Source: an uncultured Bacteroidales bacterium (lineage in GTDB: Bacteria > Bacteroidota > Bacteroidia > Bacteroidales > UBA932). From it: DNA of 64,000 nucleotides. Shown piece by piece: positions 19,151 through 28,087 of this stretch. Each line of letters opens with the position of its first letter. Within the stretch, counting starts at the first letter, position 1. Made by a program: the position numbers and the translations under genes. The DNA lies in assembly GCA_945948555.1 (NCBI GenBank), contig CAMFBM010000010.1, positions 1-64,000 of the forward strand. Direction: 5' to 3'. The notes under the pieces were generated by a model. That model was given only the letters and a program-made list of their open reading frames with translations. It had not been told where the DNA came from and searched no databases.

Positions 19151-19882
19151 ATGGGAAAATACGCTTTGGTGACCGGCGGAAGCCGGGGAATCGGCAGGGA
19201 AGTCTGTGTACGCCTTGCAAAAATGGGATACAATGTCGTTATAAACTATGTCTCTAATGATGCTCAGGCTGAGCAGACTGCTGCCCTTGTACGTGAGGCC
19301 GGTGTGGAGGTAGAACTCCTGAAATTCGATGTGAGTGACAATGCTGCCGCCGTTGCGGCCATAGAAGGCTGGCAGGATGCCCATCCGGGTGAGTACATAG
19401 AGGTTCTGGTCAACAATGCCGGAATCCGGAAGGACAATCTTCTGCTCTGGATGGAGGCCGAGGACTGGCACAAGGTATTGGGAACCAGTCTGGATGCCTT
19501 CTACAATGTCACAAGACCGCTTCTGAAGCCGATGCTTGTGAAAAAGTATGGCCGAATCATCAATATGGCCTCACTTTCCGGTCTTAAAGGACTGCCGGGG
19601 CAGTGCAACTATTCCGCTGCAAAGGGAGGTCTGATCGGGGCAACAAAGGCCCTTGCGCAGGAAGTCGGCCGCAAAGGTGTGACTGTCAATGCTGTCGCTC
19701 CCGGATTCGTCAGAACCGATATGGTAGATGGGCTGGATGAGGCTGAACTCAGGAAGACCATCCCTATGAACCGTTTCGGGGAGCCGGAGGAGGTTGCAGC
19801 ACTGGTGGGATTCCTTGCTTCGAAGGAGGCGGGGTACATTACAGGGGAGTGTATATCCATCAATGGCGGCCTTTATTCTTAG
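19151..19882 (+). CDS. 3-ketoacyl-ACP reductase, FabG-like short-chain dehydrogenase
   Basis: 243 residues. TGGSRGIGREV is the NADP-binding Gly-rich loop, NNAG follows, and the catalytic Ser-Tyr-Lys set is in NMASLSG and NYSAAKGG. PGFVRTDM and SINGG at the C-terminus are typical for FabG. It reduces the 3-keto group after each condensation. Its place in the lipid cluster, away from fabD or fabF of primary metabolism, suggests a dedicated ketoreductase (ApeQ-like). The 61-base AT-rich gap before it has no clear promoter box. Confidence 0.9.
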   Translation: MGKYALVTGGSRGIGREVCVRLAKMGYNVVINYVSNDAQAEQTAALVREAGVEVELLKFDVSDNAAAVAAIEGWQDAHPGEYIEVLVNNAGIRKDNLLLWMEAEDWHKVLGTSLDAFYNVTRPLLKPMLVKKYGRIINMASLSGLKGLPGQCNYSAAKGGLIGATKALAQEVGRKGVTVNAVAPGFVRTDMVDGLDEAELRKTIPMNRFGEPEEVAALVGFLASKEAGYITGECISINGGLYS

Positions 19883-19904
19883 GAATTTCTGAAACCAGAA
19901 GCAA

Positions 19905-20522
19905 ATGAAAAAGACACTAATGGCAATACTCCTGGCATTGGTCACTATTGCAGCCAGTGCAGGTGAGGACCCGACTTTGAGTTCCATAAAAATCAAATGT
20001 CAGAAGTTTCAGACTCTGACAGCCGCCTTCAGTCAGGCAAAAGTCCTGCTCTCCGGCAAGGAAATAACCTCCGGAGGAAAACTCTATTTTTCTGCCCCTG
20101 ACAGGATGTCAATGATTTACGACAATCCCGAGGGTGACCTTTTCATCATTGACGGCGCGAACCTCTATATGTCAAAGGGAAAGTCAGCCCATCTGTATGA
20201 CACCGGCAAAAATGCCCTTATGGGAAGCCTCAGGGCTACTCTCCTGCATTGCATAAGGGGAGAGGTAGCGGAACTTGCGGCTGAGAATGACGCCGACATC
20301 AAGGTGGAAAGCCTCAGGGGAACCGTCCGCGTCACCATAACTGCAAGGAAAAAGGTCGCTAAGGGATATTCCTCAATCATCCTCGATTATGATGCATCCT
20401 CAGCAACCCTCACGAGGATGGAACTTGTCGAACCCAACGGCATAAGGAACATCTACGAGATGTCCTCTTTCGGGGTGAACACTTCCGTTGACGCCTCAGT
20501 CTATTCCTATCCGAAAAAATGA
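19905..20522 (+). CDS. LolA-like periplasmic lipid carrier
   Basis: 205 residues with a Sec signal (MKKTLMAILLALVTIAASAG). The mature part has the LolA/LppX beta-sandwich signature: QKFQTLTAAFSQAKVLLSGKEITSGGKLYFSAPDRMSMIYDNPEGDLFIIDG. LolA-type proteins shield acyl chains while crossing the periplasm. The gene follows the ketoreductase by 22 bases and ends the cluster, so its cargo is probably the cluster's lipid and not bulk lipoproteins. Aryl-polyene clusters carry a comparable gene. No lipobox is present. Confidence 0.82.
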   Translation: MKKTLMAILLALVTIAASAGEDPTLSSIKIKCQKFQTLTAAFSQAKVLLSGKEITSGGKLYFSAPDRMSMIYDNPEGDLFIIDGANLYMSKGKSAHLYDTGKNALMGSLRATLLHCIRGEVAELAAENDADIKVESLRGTVRVTITARKKVAKGYSSIILDYDASSATLTRMELVEPNGIRNIYEMSSFGVNTSVDASVYSYPKK

Positions 20523-20533
20523 CGCGGAAAATC

Positions 20534-20565
20534 CATTGTGCAATTAGAAATATTCACTAATTTTG
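20534..20565 (+). promoter_or_regulatory. Promoter for the RelA/SpoT homologue
   Basis: ATTG (20535-20538), 19 bases, TAATTTTG (20558-20565), 26 bases before the ATG. It separates this gene from the lipid operon. Confidence 0.6.
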
Positions 20566-20590
20566 AAAGATTGTTTCTAACCGCACATTT

Positions 20591-22444
20591 ATGGATTTCG
20601 ACACAATGGTCCAACAGTCGCACGACGAGCTTTTCCGTGCGCTGCCCGCTTCCTTCGGTAAGCAGGAAGTAGAGTTCATCGAGAAGGCCTATCTGCTCGC
20701 AGAGGAGGCGCACCGTCCGCAGAAACGCAATAGCGGACTTCCGTATATCCTTCATCCTCTTGCAGTTGCCCTTGTCGTTGTGACTGAGATGCGCCAGAAG
20801 GACGTCTCAATCATCTGCGCTGCCCTGCTTCATGATGTAGTTGAGGACACTCCCTACACCATCGAGGACATCAATGACCGTTTCGGCGAGGATGTGGCCT
20901 TTCTTGTCGGTGCCGTGACTAAGCCTAACAAGGCCCAGGTGGACAATTTCCAGCACATCCTGGGTTCCGTCCACGATGACATCAGGGTGCTGATACTCAA
21001 ACTTTCGGACCGTCTTCACAACATGCGGACACTTGCGGGCCTGCGTCCGCAGAAACAGTGGAAAATCGCTTCCGAGACCCAGTTTTTCTTCGCCCCTCTT
21101 GCAGGAAGGCTCGGGCTTTACAATGTCAAGTCGGAACTGGAGAACCTTGCTTTCAAATTCCTGAATCCTTCCGAGTATGATTTTCTTGTAAAAGCCCTTG
21201 AAGATGACAGGGAACGCACCCGCAACTCGGTTGAATCCTTCATGAAAGATGCTTCGGAAACTGTAGGGAGGGAATTCAACGGCGCCGTCCAGTGGGACAT
21301 CCGCTACCGCAAGCCGTTCAGTATCTGGCGGGAAATGCAGGAAAGAAGCTGTGACTTCTACCACGTGCCTTTCAAACATTACATCCGTGCCGTCTTCAAT
21401 ATCCACGAGGCGGAGGCCGCAACCGGACAGGAGTTGAACGAGCAGTATGTAGTTCTCAGGATATATTCTCTTCTCGCCGGGGCCTATCGGGAGCAGACCG
21501 GAAGTTTCGTGAACTATATGGCCCAGCCGAAGGCCAACGGCTACAGGTCAGTGCATTTCCGTCTGCTGAATCCGTTCGGAGGCATCGAGGAGTTCCACAT
21601 CGGTTCCGATTCAATGCGCGAACAGTCGTATTTCGGCTGTGTTGTCGAGGGCAAGGAACAGTGGCTCAAGAGATTGACAACCGTGCTCAAGGAATTGTCG
21701 GAAGACAGGGAAACCCTTATGCCCGGCATCCATGATTCCCTCTACAATGAGGACATTGTTGTATATACCCTTGACAGCAAACCTGTAACCCTTCCAAAGG
21801 GTGCAACTGCCCTGGATTTTGCATACGCCATTCACACGGCTGTCGGGATGCATGCGAAGTATGCAAGGATCAATGGTCGTCTGGCATCGGTCAAATCCGG
21901 TCTGAAGAGGGGAGACTGTGTGGAAATTGTAACTGACGAGAACATTCATCCGAAGAATGACTGGCTGGATGCCGTGGTTTCTTACAAGGCCAGGAAGAAC
22001 ATCCAGGCATTCCTCAAGCGTCAGCCGAAACTGAAATATACCCTTTGTCCTCATTGCAATCCGATGCCCGGCAGCGAGATCATCGGTTTCTCGGATGCCC
22101 AGGGTTCAATCATCATCCACACGAGGAACTGTCCGCACGCCATCCGGATGGCATCGGAGAAGGGACACACAATCGTTGCCGTGGATGATTTCACCCCTGA
22201 CGATTCGATTCTCTATCCTGTGCGCATCCAGGTGGTCTGTGTGGACCGCTACCATCTCCTGTCCGACATCATAGAGTGTATCACCGAAGGCAGGAAACTC
22301 TCGATGACAAGTCTCTCCACCTCCAACCAGGACGAGGTGGTTACCTGTGACATCAGTTTCTCAGTCCATTCCGCCACCGAACTCTCCGACACAATCTCCC
22401 TCATCACCTCCATCAAGGGTGTAGAGGAGGTCCGCCGGGTCTGA
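20591..22444 (+). CDS. Long RelA/SpoT homologue, hydrolase-type with degenerate synthetase domain
   Basis: 617 residues that control the alarmone (p)ppGpp. The HD hydrolase domain is intact: YILHPLAVAL, LLHDVVEDT and LKLSDRLHNMRTL. In the synthetase region the QPKANGYRSVHF strand is kept, but the usual DxxAxRVI is FKHYIRAVF, so the catalytic Asp is absent, and the EVQIRT strand reads EFHIGS. Next come TGS (VYTLDSKPVTLPKGATALDFAYAIHT), a Cys-rich zinc-finger segment (TLCPHCNPMP...RNCPHA) and a C-terminal ACT domain. It is shorter than the common 720-740 residues. It should mainly break down (p)ppGpp; a separate synthetase would be encoded elsewhere. Confidence 0.88.
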   Translation: MDFDTMVQQSHDELFRALPASFGKQEVEFIEKAYLLAEEAHRPQKRNSGLPYILHPLAVALVVVTEMRQKDVSIICAALLHDVVEDTPYTIEDINDRFGEDVAFLVGAVTKPNKAQVDNFQHILGSVHDDIRVLILKLSDRLHNMRTLAGLRPQKQWKIASETQFFFAPLAGRLGLYNVKSELENLAFKFLNPSEYDFLVKALEDDRERTRNSVESFMKDASETVGREFNGAVQWDIRYRKPFSIWREMQERSCDFYHVPFKHYIRAVFNIHEAEAATGQELNEQYVVLRIYSLLAGAYREQTGSFVNYMAQPKANGYRSVHFRLLNPFGGIEEFHIGSDSMREQSYFGCVVEGKEQWLKRLTTVLKELSEDRETLMPGIHDSLYNEDIVVYTLDSKPVTLPKGATALDFAYAIHTAVGMHAKYARINGRLASVKSGLKRGDCVEIVTDENIHPKNDWLDAVVSYKARKNIQAFLKRQPKLKYTLCPHCNPMPGSEIIGFSDAQGSIIIHTRNCPHAIRMASEKGHTIVAVDDFTPDDSILYPVRIQVVCVDRYHLLSDIIECITEGRKLSMTSLSTSNQDEVVTCDISFSVHSATELSDTISLITSIKGVEEVRRV

Positions 22445-22456
22445 TTCAGGAAATTT

Positions 22457-22480
22457 TGCGGAGAAAGTTCCGCAGTTTTT
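22457..22480 (+). terminator. Terminator after the RelA/SpoT homologue
   Basis: TGCGGA (22457-22462) pairs with TCCGCA (22469-22474), followed by GTTTTT. A second similar hairpin follows at about 22490-22511; the genes here are convergent. Confidence 0.65.
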
Positions 22481-22528
22481 CTCGAATATTGCGGGAAAGT
22501 TCCGGCAATTACTGTAACTTCGGATGTA

Positions 22529-23080
22529 CTACTGTTTGGTCTTGTAATGCGTCCCCACCTTGCCCTTGGCGATGTTGGTGAGTTTTTTGGCAATCATCTT
22601 GCGGCGGATCGGGGCCACGCGGTCCACGAAAAGGTTTCCGTCGAGATGGTCAAGTTCGTGCTGGACCATGCGGCAGGCGAATTTGTCGAGTTCCTCTGTC
22701 ACCTTGTTGAGATTCTCGTCGTAGTACTCGACCTTGATTCTTGCCGGCCTTTTCACGTCGGCATATATCCCCGGTACGCTCAGGCAGCCTTCTGAATATT
22801 CCCTGAGTTCGCTGCTCTCCTCCAGAACCACCGGATTTATCATAGTCCTTTTGAAGTCCTTGAGGTAGTCGTAAGTGTCGGCAAGCCCTGTTCCGTCAAC
22901 AATCAGCACACGCAGGCCCACACCGACCTGAGGGGCTGCAAGTCCGCATCCGTCAGCACCTTCGAGGGTTTCTTTCATATTCTCGACCAGCGTCTTCAAG
23001 GTCTCCTTGTCGCTCAGGTCCGCCTCTTTCGATGGGTCGCGGAGGACCTGGGAACCGTATATGTAAATAGGAAGTTTCAT
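22529..23080 (-). CDS. def: Peptide deformylase
   Basis: It removes the N-formyl group from new proteins. The 183-residue product has the three metal motifs: GCGLAAPQVG near residue 46, EGCLSVP with the metal Cys near 104, and QHELDHLDG with the two metal His near 147. It matches the usual length for type I/II enzymes of Bacteroidetes. It is 59 bases downstream of ruvX and probably shares its transcript. Confidence 0.96.
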   Translation of the reverse strand: MKLPIYIYGSQVLRDPSKEADLSDKETLKTLVENMKETLEGADGCGLAAPQVGVGLRVLIVDGTGLADTYDYLKDFKRTMINPVVLEESSELREYSEGCLSVPGIYADVKRPARIKVEYYDENLNKVTEELDKFACRMVQHELDHLDGNLFVDRVAPIRRKMIAKKLTNIAKGKVGTHYKTKQ

Positions 23081-23139
23081 ATTTCGTAGATATTTGATTT
23101 ATATTTACTTATGTTTATATATTTTATAAAGTATATACC

Positions 23140-23559
23140 TTATCTGGGTTGACGACGGTCGAGGTAGGACTGGAGGATGATGGCGGCGCTGATCTTGTCC
23201 ACCGACTCCTTGTTCATCCTGTCCTTCTTTGACATACCGCCCTCAATCATAGCCCTGTGCGCAAGGACGGAGGTGAAACGCTCGTCTTCAAGGGTTACCG
23301 GGATGTCGGGGAAGGCCTTTGCCAGGTGCTTCAGGAAGATATCCACATCCTTTGCCGCCTCGGAGGGCTTTCCGTTCATATTCATCGGATAACCGACCAC
23401 AAATCGGACTACATTCTCATTTGAAGCGTATTTTTTCAGATAATCTATTATCTTTGCAGAATGTACTGTGTCCAGGGCGGACGCGAAGATTCCGAGGGGG
23501 TCGGTCACTGCGACTCCCACACGTTTTCTTCCATAATCTATGCCGATTATCCTGTCCAT
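23140..23559 (-). CDS. ruvX: Holliday-junction resolvase-like / pre-16S rRNA nuclease YqgF
   Basis: 139 residues of RNase-H-like fold. GIDYGRKRVGVAVTD at the N-terminus holds the first catalytic Asp, VVGYPMNMNG follows, and VTLEDERFTSVLAHRAM carries a catalytic Glu/Asp. YqgF matures the 5' end of 16S rRNA in E. coli; a role on DNA junctions has been proposed. The start at 23559 was chosen because the -7 box lies at 23578-23585, which leaves no room for the longer in-frame start at 23580. Confidence 0.92.
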   Translation of the reverse strand: MDRIIGIDYGRKRVGVAVTDPLGIFASALDTVHSAKIIDYLKKYASNENVVRFVVGYPMNMNGKPSEAAKDVDIFLKHLAKAFPDIPVTLEDERFTSVLAHRAMIEGGMSKKDRMNKESVDKISAAIILQSYLDRRQPR

Positions 23560-23577
23560 ATAACCACTTTGGGGATG

Positions 23578-23611
23578 CAAATTTAAGAATATTTATTTAT
23601 GGGGAAACAAA
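23578..23611 (-). promoter_or_regulatory. Promoter for ruvX-def
   Basis: On the minus strand TTTG (23608-23611), 22 bases, TAAATTTG (23578-23585). The -33 part lies inside the first codons of the divergent M23 peptidase gene. Confidence 0.6.
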
Positions 23612-24444
23612 ATAAGGAGCAGAAAGTTGACGATTACCGTCTTGTCATTGTCGACAACCACAATCACAAGCAGCTTTGGGTCTTCAGTTTCAAGAAGGCG
23701 GAATTCTGGGTGACCGTCATTTCTTCATTGGTCGCGTTTGTCGTCGTGATTTACTGCCTGATTGCTTTCACCCCGATCAGAAAAGGCATTCCGGGCTATC
23801 CGGACAGCCGCTCGAAACAGGCTGCCGTTCAGACTGCCATCAAGGTGGATTCCCTGGAAAGGGTGATTTCAAGGTGGGAACTCTACTCGGAGAACCTCAG
23901 GAGGGTGTTCGACGGGGAGGAACCGCTGAAACTGGACAGTCTTCTCCGGAGTGCCGGCACAGGAACTGACAAATCGAGGTCCGAACTGTCAAGGCAGGAT
24001 TCCATCCTCAGGAACAATGTCATTTCGCAGGAGAAGTTCTCAGTCTCAGAGGAGAAGCGCAGGAATCTGCCAATCGAGGGAATGCACTTCTTCCCTCCTC
24101 TGAAAGGAGTCATTTCGCAGGGGTACGACAAGGTCATCCATCCATACGTTGACATAACGGCACCTGCTAATTCCGTCGTGATGTCGGTGCTGGACGGGAC
24201 CGTCATATTCGCAGGGTGGAACGAGGACTACGGCTACACAATCCAGATTCAGCATCAGAACGACATTGTGTCCATCTACAAGCATAACATGAAACTGCTC
24301 AAGACTACGGGCGACAAAGTCAAGGCCGGCACTCCAATCGCCCTTGTCGGGAACACCGGCAATCTCAGCACCGGGGAGCACCTGCATTTCGAACTGTGGT
24401 ACAAGGGTGAGGCGGTGGATGCCACAAAATACATCAATTTTTGA
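23599..24444 (+). CDS. M23-family (LytM) cell-wall endopeptidase with N-terminal membrane anchor
   Basis: 281 residues. A membrane segment (about 36-58: VTVISSLVAFVVVIYCLIAF) follows a basic cytoplasmic start, then a helical, likely coiled-coil stalk (about 75-150). The LytM domain keeps the zinc set: His181 and Asp185 in HPYVD, and His261-Leu-His263 in EHLHFE. It should cut peptide cross-bridges in the periplasm or regulate an amidase. The next gene, dxr, begins after one base, so the two are co-transcribed and translation may be coupled. Confidence 0.9.
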   Translation: MGKQNKEQKVDDYRLVIVDNHNHKQLWVFSFKKAEFWVTVISSLVAFVVVIYCLIAFTPIRKGIPGYPDSRSKQAAVQTAIKVDSLERVISRWELYSENLRRVFDGEEPLKLDSLLRSAGTGTDKSRSELSRQDSILRNNVISQEKFSVSEEKRRNLPIEGMHFFPPLKGVISQGYDKVIHPYVDITAPANSVVMSVLDGTVIFAGWNEDYGYTIQIQHQNDIVSIYKHNMKLLKTTGDKVKAGTPIALVGNTGNLSTGEHLHFELWYKGEAVDATKYINF

Positions 24445-24445
24445 T

Positions 24446-25624
24446 ATGGAAAACAAGAGAAGAATCGCAATCCTGGGCTCTACGGGGTCAATCGGAAGGC
24501 AGACGCTTGATGTAATCTCGCAGCATCCGGACCTCTTCCAGGTAGAGGTGCTCTCCGCACTCAATAGCAGTGACCTGCTGATAGAACAGGCCGTCAGGTT
24601 CGATGCCAATGCGGTGGTAATCAACAATAATGCGAAGTATCGCGAGGTGGCGGATGCACTTGCGCCCCACGGAATCAAGACATTCTGCGGGATGGACTCC
24701 CTCTGTGATCTTGTGACCGGGGACAACATCGACATCGTCGTGACCGCAATGGTGGGATTCAGTGGACTCAGGCCTACGATGGCAGCCATTGAGGCCGGAA
24801 AGGCTATTGCCCTTGCCAACAAGGAAACCCTGGTGGCTGCGGGGGACATTGTGATGAAGGCCGCTGCAAGGCGCCATGTACCGATTCTTCCGGTGGATTC
24901 CGAGCATTCGGCCATTTTCCAGTGCCTTCAGGGAGCGGGAGAGAATGCCGTCAGCAGACTTCACCTCACTGCCTCCGGAGGACCTTTCCGGGAGTGGAGC
25001 AGGGAGGATATCGCTGCGGCACCCGCATCGGCTGCTCTGAAGCATCCCAAATGGAACATGGGCAGCAAAATCAGCATCGATTCGGCTACGATGATGAACA
25101 AGGGCCTTGAAATAATCGAGGCCAGATGGCTTTTCGGAGTGGGAACTGACAGAATCAACGTGGTTGTTCATCCGCAGTCCATCATACATTCAATGGTTGA
25201 GTTCGCTGACGGAGCTGTCATCGCCCAGATGGGACATCCGGACATGCGTGAGCCGATCCAGTATGCCATAGGATATCCTGCAAGGCTGTCCCTTGACAAC
25301 CGGAAACTGGATTTCGCTGCTCTCGGAAGCCTGACATTCTGTGAGCCGGACCGTGAGAAATTCCCTGCGCTCCGACTTGCGGTTGAGGCCCTGGAAAAAG
25401 GCGGGAATATGCCTTGCATCCTGAATGCGGCGAATGAGGCTGCCGTGGCGGCCTATCTGCGGGATGAAATCGGATTCTACGACATCACAGACATAGTGGC
25501 ACGGTGCATGGATGGCACGGATTATGTCAGGGAGCCCGACCTTGACACAATTTTCGAAACTGACAGGGTGACCCACAGGCGTGCCGCAGAACTGGCTGCA
25601 CGCATTGCATCTAAAAAATGTTGA
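24446..25624 (+). CDS. dxr: 1-deoxy-D-xylulose 5-phosphate reductoisomerase
   Basis: It makes MEP, the second step of non-mevalonate isoprenoid synthesis, in the cytoplasm with NADPH. 392 residues, a normal length. Motifs are the NADPH loop ILGSTGSIGRQTLDVI, ALANKETLVAAGD, the metal-site segment PVDSEHSAIFQCLQG, HLTASGGPFR, and the flexible loop HPKWNMGSKISIDSATMMNKGLE. The ATG at 24446 was chosen from homology to the family N-terminus; the longer frame from 24344 overlaps the M23 gene. It is followed by rseP after one base. Confidence 0.96.
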   Translation: MENKRRIAILGSTGSIGRQTLDVISQHPDLFQVEVLSALNSSDLLIEQAVRFDANAVVINNNAKYREVADALAPHGIKTFCGMDSLCDLVTGDNIDIVVTAMVGFSGLRPTMAAIEAGKAIALANKETLVAAGDIVMKAAARRHVPILPVDSEHSAIFQCLQGAGENAVSRLHLTASGGPFREWSREDIAAAPASAALKHPKWNMGSKISIDSATMMNKGLEIIEARWLFGVGTDRINVVVHPQSIIHSMVEFADGAVIAQMGHPDMREPIQYAIGYPARLSLDNRKLDFAALGSLTFCEPDREKFPALRLAVEALEKGGNMPCILNAANEAAVAAYLRDEIGFYDITDIVARCMDGTDYVREPDLDTIFETDRVTHRRAAELAARIASKKC

Positions 25625-25625
25625 A

Positions 25626-26963
25626 ATGATTGTTCTGATTAAAATTCTGCAAGTCATACTTGCACTGTCCATACTCATCCTGGTCCACGAACTTGGCCAT
25701 TTCATTTTTGCCAAGGCATTCAGAATCCGGGTTGACAAATTCTTTCTTTTCTTTGATGCCGGAGGAGTCAAACTCTTCAGCACCCGGAGTGGCTGGTTTG
25801 TGAAACTCTTCCCGAAGGCTGCCTCCTGGGAAACGGAGTACGGAATCGGCTGGCTTCCGTTGGGAGGCTATTGCAAGATTGCGGGGATGGTCGATGAGTC
25901 GATGGACACGGAATCCCTGAAGCGGGAACCCCAGGACTGGGAATTCCGCAGTCATCCGGCCTGGCAGAGGCTCCTGGTGATGGGAGGCGGTGTTCTTTTC
26001 AATTTCATCCTCGCCATTGTTCTCTACATCTCCATCCTCGCAGTCTGGGGGGAGGGTTATCTCAGCAACAGGGACAGCAGAATCTATGTCAATGAACTCT
26101 CCTACGACATGGGTTTCCGCAGCGGTGACCACATCCTGCGGCTGGACGACTATGAACCTGAAAATTTCGGGATGATCCAGGCGGACATAGCCAGGCGGGA
26201 TGTCCGGAAGGTGACTGTTCTCAGGGACGGTGACACCCTTGACATCTACATCGACCACAGCCGAATAGGAGACATACTCAATTCTCCGGGGATGTTCTCC
26301 CTCGCGGTCCCTTTCACAATAGACTCGATTCCTCCCTCTTCGGTCAACTACGGCTCTGACCTTCTCAAGGGTGACAGGGTAATCTCCCTGAACGGTACTC
26401 CTGTGGAATTTGTGCAGGATTCCCGGAAAATACTCCCGGAATTTGCAGGAGGCTCGGTCCGGACCCTTGTCAGACGCGATGCGGACACCCTCGGGATGAC
26501 CTTGCAGGTTGACACTCTCGGAAGGCTCGGAGTCTTCACCGTACCTCCTGCCGTTACCACGAAGGAATATTCACTTGTCGAGGCAATCCCTGAGGGTTTC
26601 AAACTGACATTCACGACGATAGGAGGTTATGTCCAGGATCTCAGGCTGGTCTTCACACCGAGCACCGAAGCCTACAAGTCGGTGGGCAGCTTCATCACGA
26701 TGGGGCAGATCTTCCCGTCGAAATGGGACTGGTTCTCTTTCATCAACATCCTCGCCCTGCTGTCAATAATGCTCGGTGTGATGAATCTCCTTCCGATTCC
26801 GGCCCTTGACGGAGGGCACATAGTCTTCCTTATTTACGAAATATTTACAAGGCGCAAACCGGGTGAGAAATTCCTCGTAGCCGCGCAAATCGTCGGGATG
26901 ATCCTTCTGTTTGCCCTGATGCTGCTTGCCTTCGGCAACGACATTGCAAGATTGTTCAATTAA
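25626..26963 (+). CDS. rseP: Site-2 intramembrane zinc metalloprotease RseP
   Basis: A 445-residue membrane protease that cuts transmembrane anchors such as anti-sigma factors. The first membrane helix has His21-Glu-Leu-Gly-His25 (HExxH); the third ligand Asp395 is in NLLPIPALDGGHIV. Two PDZ-like domains lie between (about 150-215 and 230-300). MREFKLT-type sequence EYSLVEAIPEGFKLTF precedes the C-terminal helices. The order dxr-rseP is frequently found in Bacteroidetes and other bacteria. Confidence 0.95.
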   Translation: MIVLIKILQVILALSILILVHELGHFIFAKAFRIRVDKFFLFFDAGGVKLFSTRSGWFVKLFPKAASWETEYGIGWLPLGGYCKIAGMVDESMDTESLKREPQDWEFRSHPAWQRLLVMGGGVLFNFILAIVLYISILAVWGEGYLSNRDSRIYVNELSYDMGFRSGDHILRLDDYEPENFGMIQADIARRDVRKVTVLRDGDTLDIYIDHSRIGDILNSPGMFSLAVPFTIDSIPPSSVNYGSDLLKGDRVISLNGTPVEFVQDSRKILPEFAGGSVRTLVRRDADTLGMTLQVDTLGRLGVFTVPPAVTTKEYSLVEAIPEGFKLTFTTIGGYVQDLRLVFTPSTEAYKSVGSFITMGQIFPSKWDWFSFINILALLSIMLGVMNLLPIPALDGGHIVFLIYEIFTRRKPGEKFLVAAQIVGMILLFALMLLAFGNDIARLFN

Positions 26964-26981
26964 TATATGTTATTTACTGCT

Positions 26982-27989
26982 ATGAAAAGGATATTTATTC
27001 TCATCGCTGCTGCTGTCGCGGCTCTTGTGACCATTTCCGGATGCGGTTCATCCCGCAGGAAAGCCCTGCTCCCGACCATCAGCGGAAAGGCTGGGGAAGT
27101 AATCGTGGTTGTCGGAAAAGGCGAATGGGAAGGTAGCGTGGGCATCGAGCTGAGGGAACTGCTTGCAGGTGATTGTCCGTTCCTGCCTCAGAAGGAGCCT
27201 CTTTACACACTTGTGAACATCACCCCTTCCACTTTTACCAACATCTTCCAGATACACAGGAATATCCTCATAGTGAGCCTGAGCTCTGAAGTCACCGAGC
27301 CAGGAGTGGTTGTCCGCAATGATGTCTGGGCGCAACCGCAGTGCGTGATTGCAGTGAATGCTGTTGATGCTGACAGCGCGGCTGAACTCATCCGCGAGAA
27401 TGGTGTGAGGATTCTGCACACCCTTGAACAGGCTGAGAGGGACAGGATAATCGAGAATTCGAAGAAATATGAGGAGAGATCGCTTGCTCCCGTGGTTACT
27501 GCCCTTGCCGGAGGCTCCCCGCATTTCCCGACAGGATATGTGCTCAAGAAACGCACAGAGGACTTCATCTGGATTGCCTACCAGACCACCTACACCAATC
27601 AGGGCATATTCGTTTACAAGTGTCCTGTCACAGGGCAGGATGACCTGAGCGTGGAGAACATCGTAGCCAGGAGGAATGAAGTGATGAAGGAGAACGTGCC
27701 CGGTATGTTCGAGAATACCTACATGACCACCAGCGACATAACTATGCCGGGATTGGAGTACATCCGTTACCGTGGGCGTGATTTCGCCGAGGTAAGGGGA
27801 TACTGGGAAGTCCACAACGATTTTATGGGAGGTCCTTTCGTCTCTCACTCCTTCTACAGTCCTGACGGCAAGGACATAATCACTATCGAGGGTTTCGTGT
27901 ATGCACCCAAATATGACAAGAGGCATTATCTGAGACAGGTTGAGGCCATACTCTATTCTTTCGAATGGAAAGACTCGGGCAAGGAATGA
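26982..27989 (+). CDS. DUF4837-type lipoprotein
   Basis: 335 residues with an SPII signal (MKRIFILIAAAVAALVTISGC, Cys21). The mature part begins with LLPTISGKAGEVIVVV and contains TNIFQIHRNILIV, matching what I recall of DUF4837, a Bacteroidetes-only family of unknown function. It follows rseP after 18 bases; the pair is commonly linked, which hints at an envelope role. The start at 26982 gives the better signal than 26967. No catalytic motif was seen. Confidence 0.78.
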   Translation: MKRIFILIAAAVAALVTISGCGSSRRKALLPTISGKAGEVIVVVGKGEWEGSVGIELRELLAGDCPFLPQKEPLYTLVNITPSTFTNIFQIHRNILIVSLSSEVTEPGVVVRNDVWAQPQCVIAVNAVDADSAAELIRENGVRILHTLEQAERDRIIENSKKYEERSLAPVVTALAGGSPHFPTGYVLKKRTEDFIWIAYQTTYTNQGIFVYKCPVTGQDDLSVENIVARRNEVMKENVPGMFENTYMTTSDITMPGLEYIRYRGRDFAEVRGYWEVHNDFMGGPFVSHSFYSPDGKDIITIEGFVYAPKYDKRHYLRQVEAILYSFEWKDSGKE

Positions 27990-28017
27990 GTTTCTTTCGT
28001 GAAAAGAGAAAAAATAT

Positions 28018-28048
28018 TTTGTCAATATAAAAATATTGCATACCTTTG
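28018..28048 (+). promoter_or_regulatory. Promoter for tRNA-Glu/rpsT
   Basis: TTTG (28018-28021), 19 bases, TACCTTTG (28041-28048), a consensus Bacteroidetes promoter 40 bases before the tRNA. Confidence 0.75.
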
Positions 28049-28087
28049 CACTCCCTTTGAGTTATTGAGGGGAAACAAGGTAATCTT

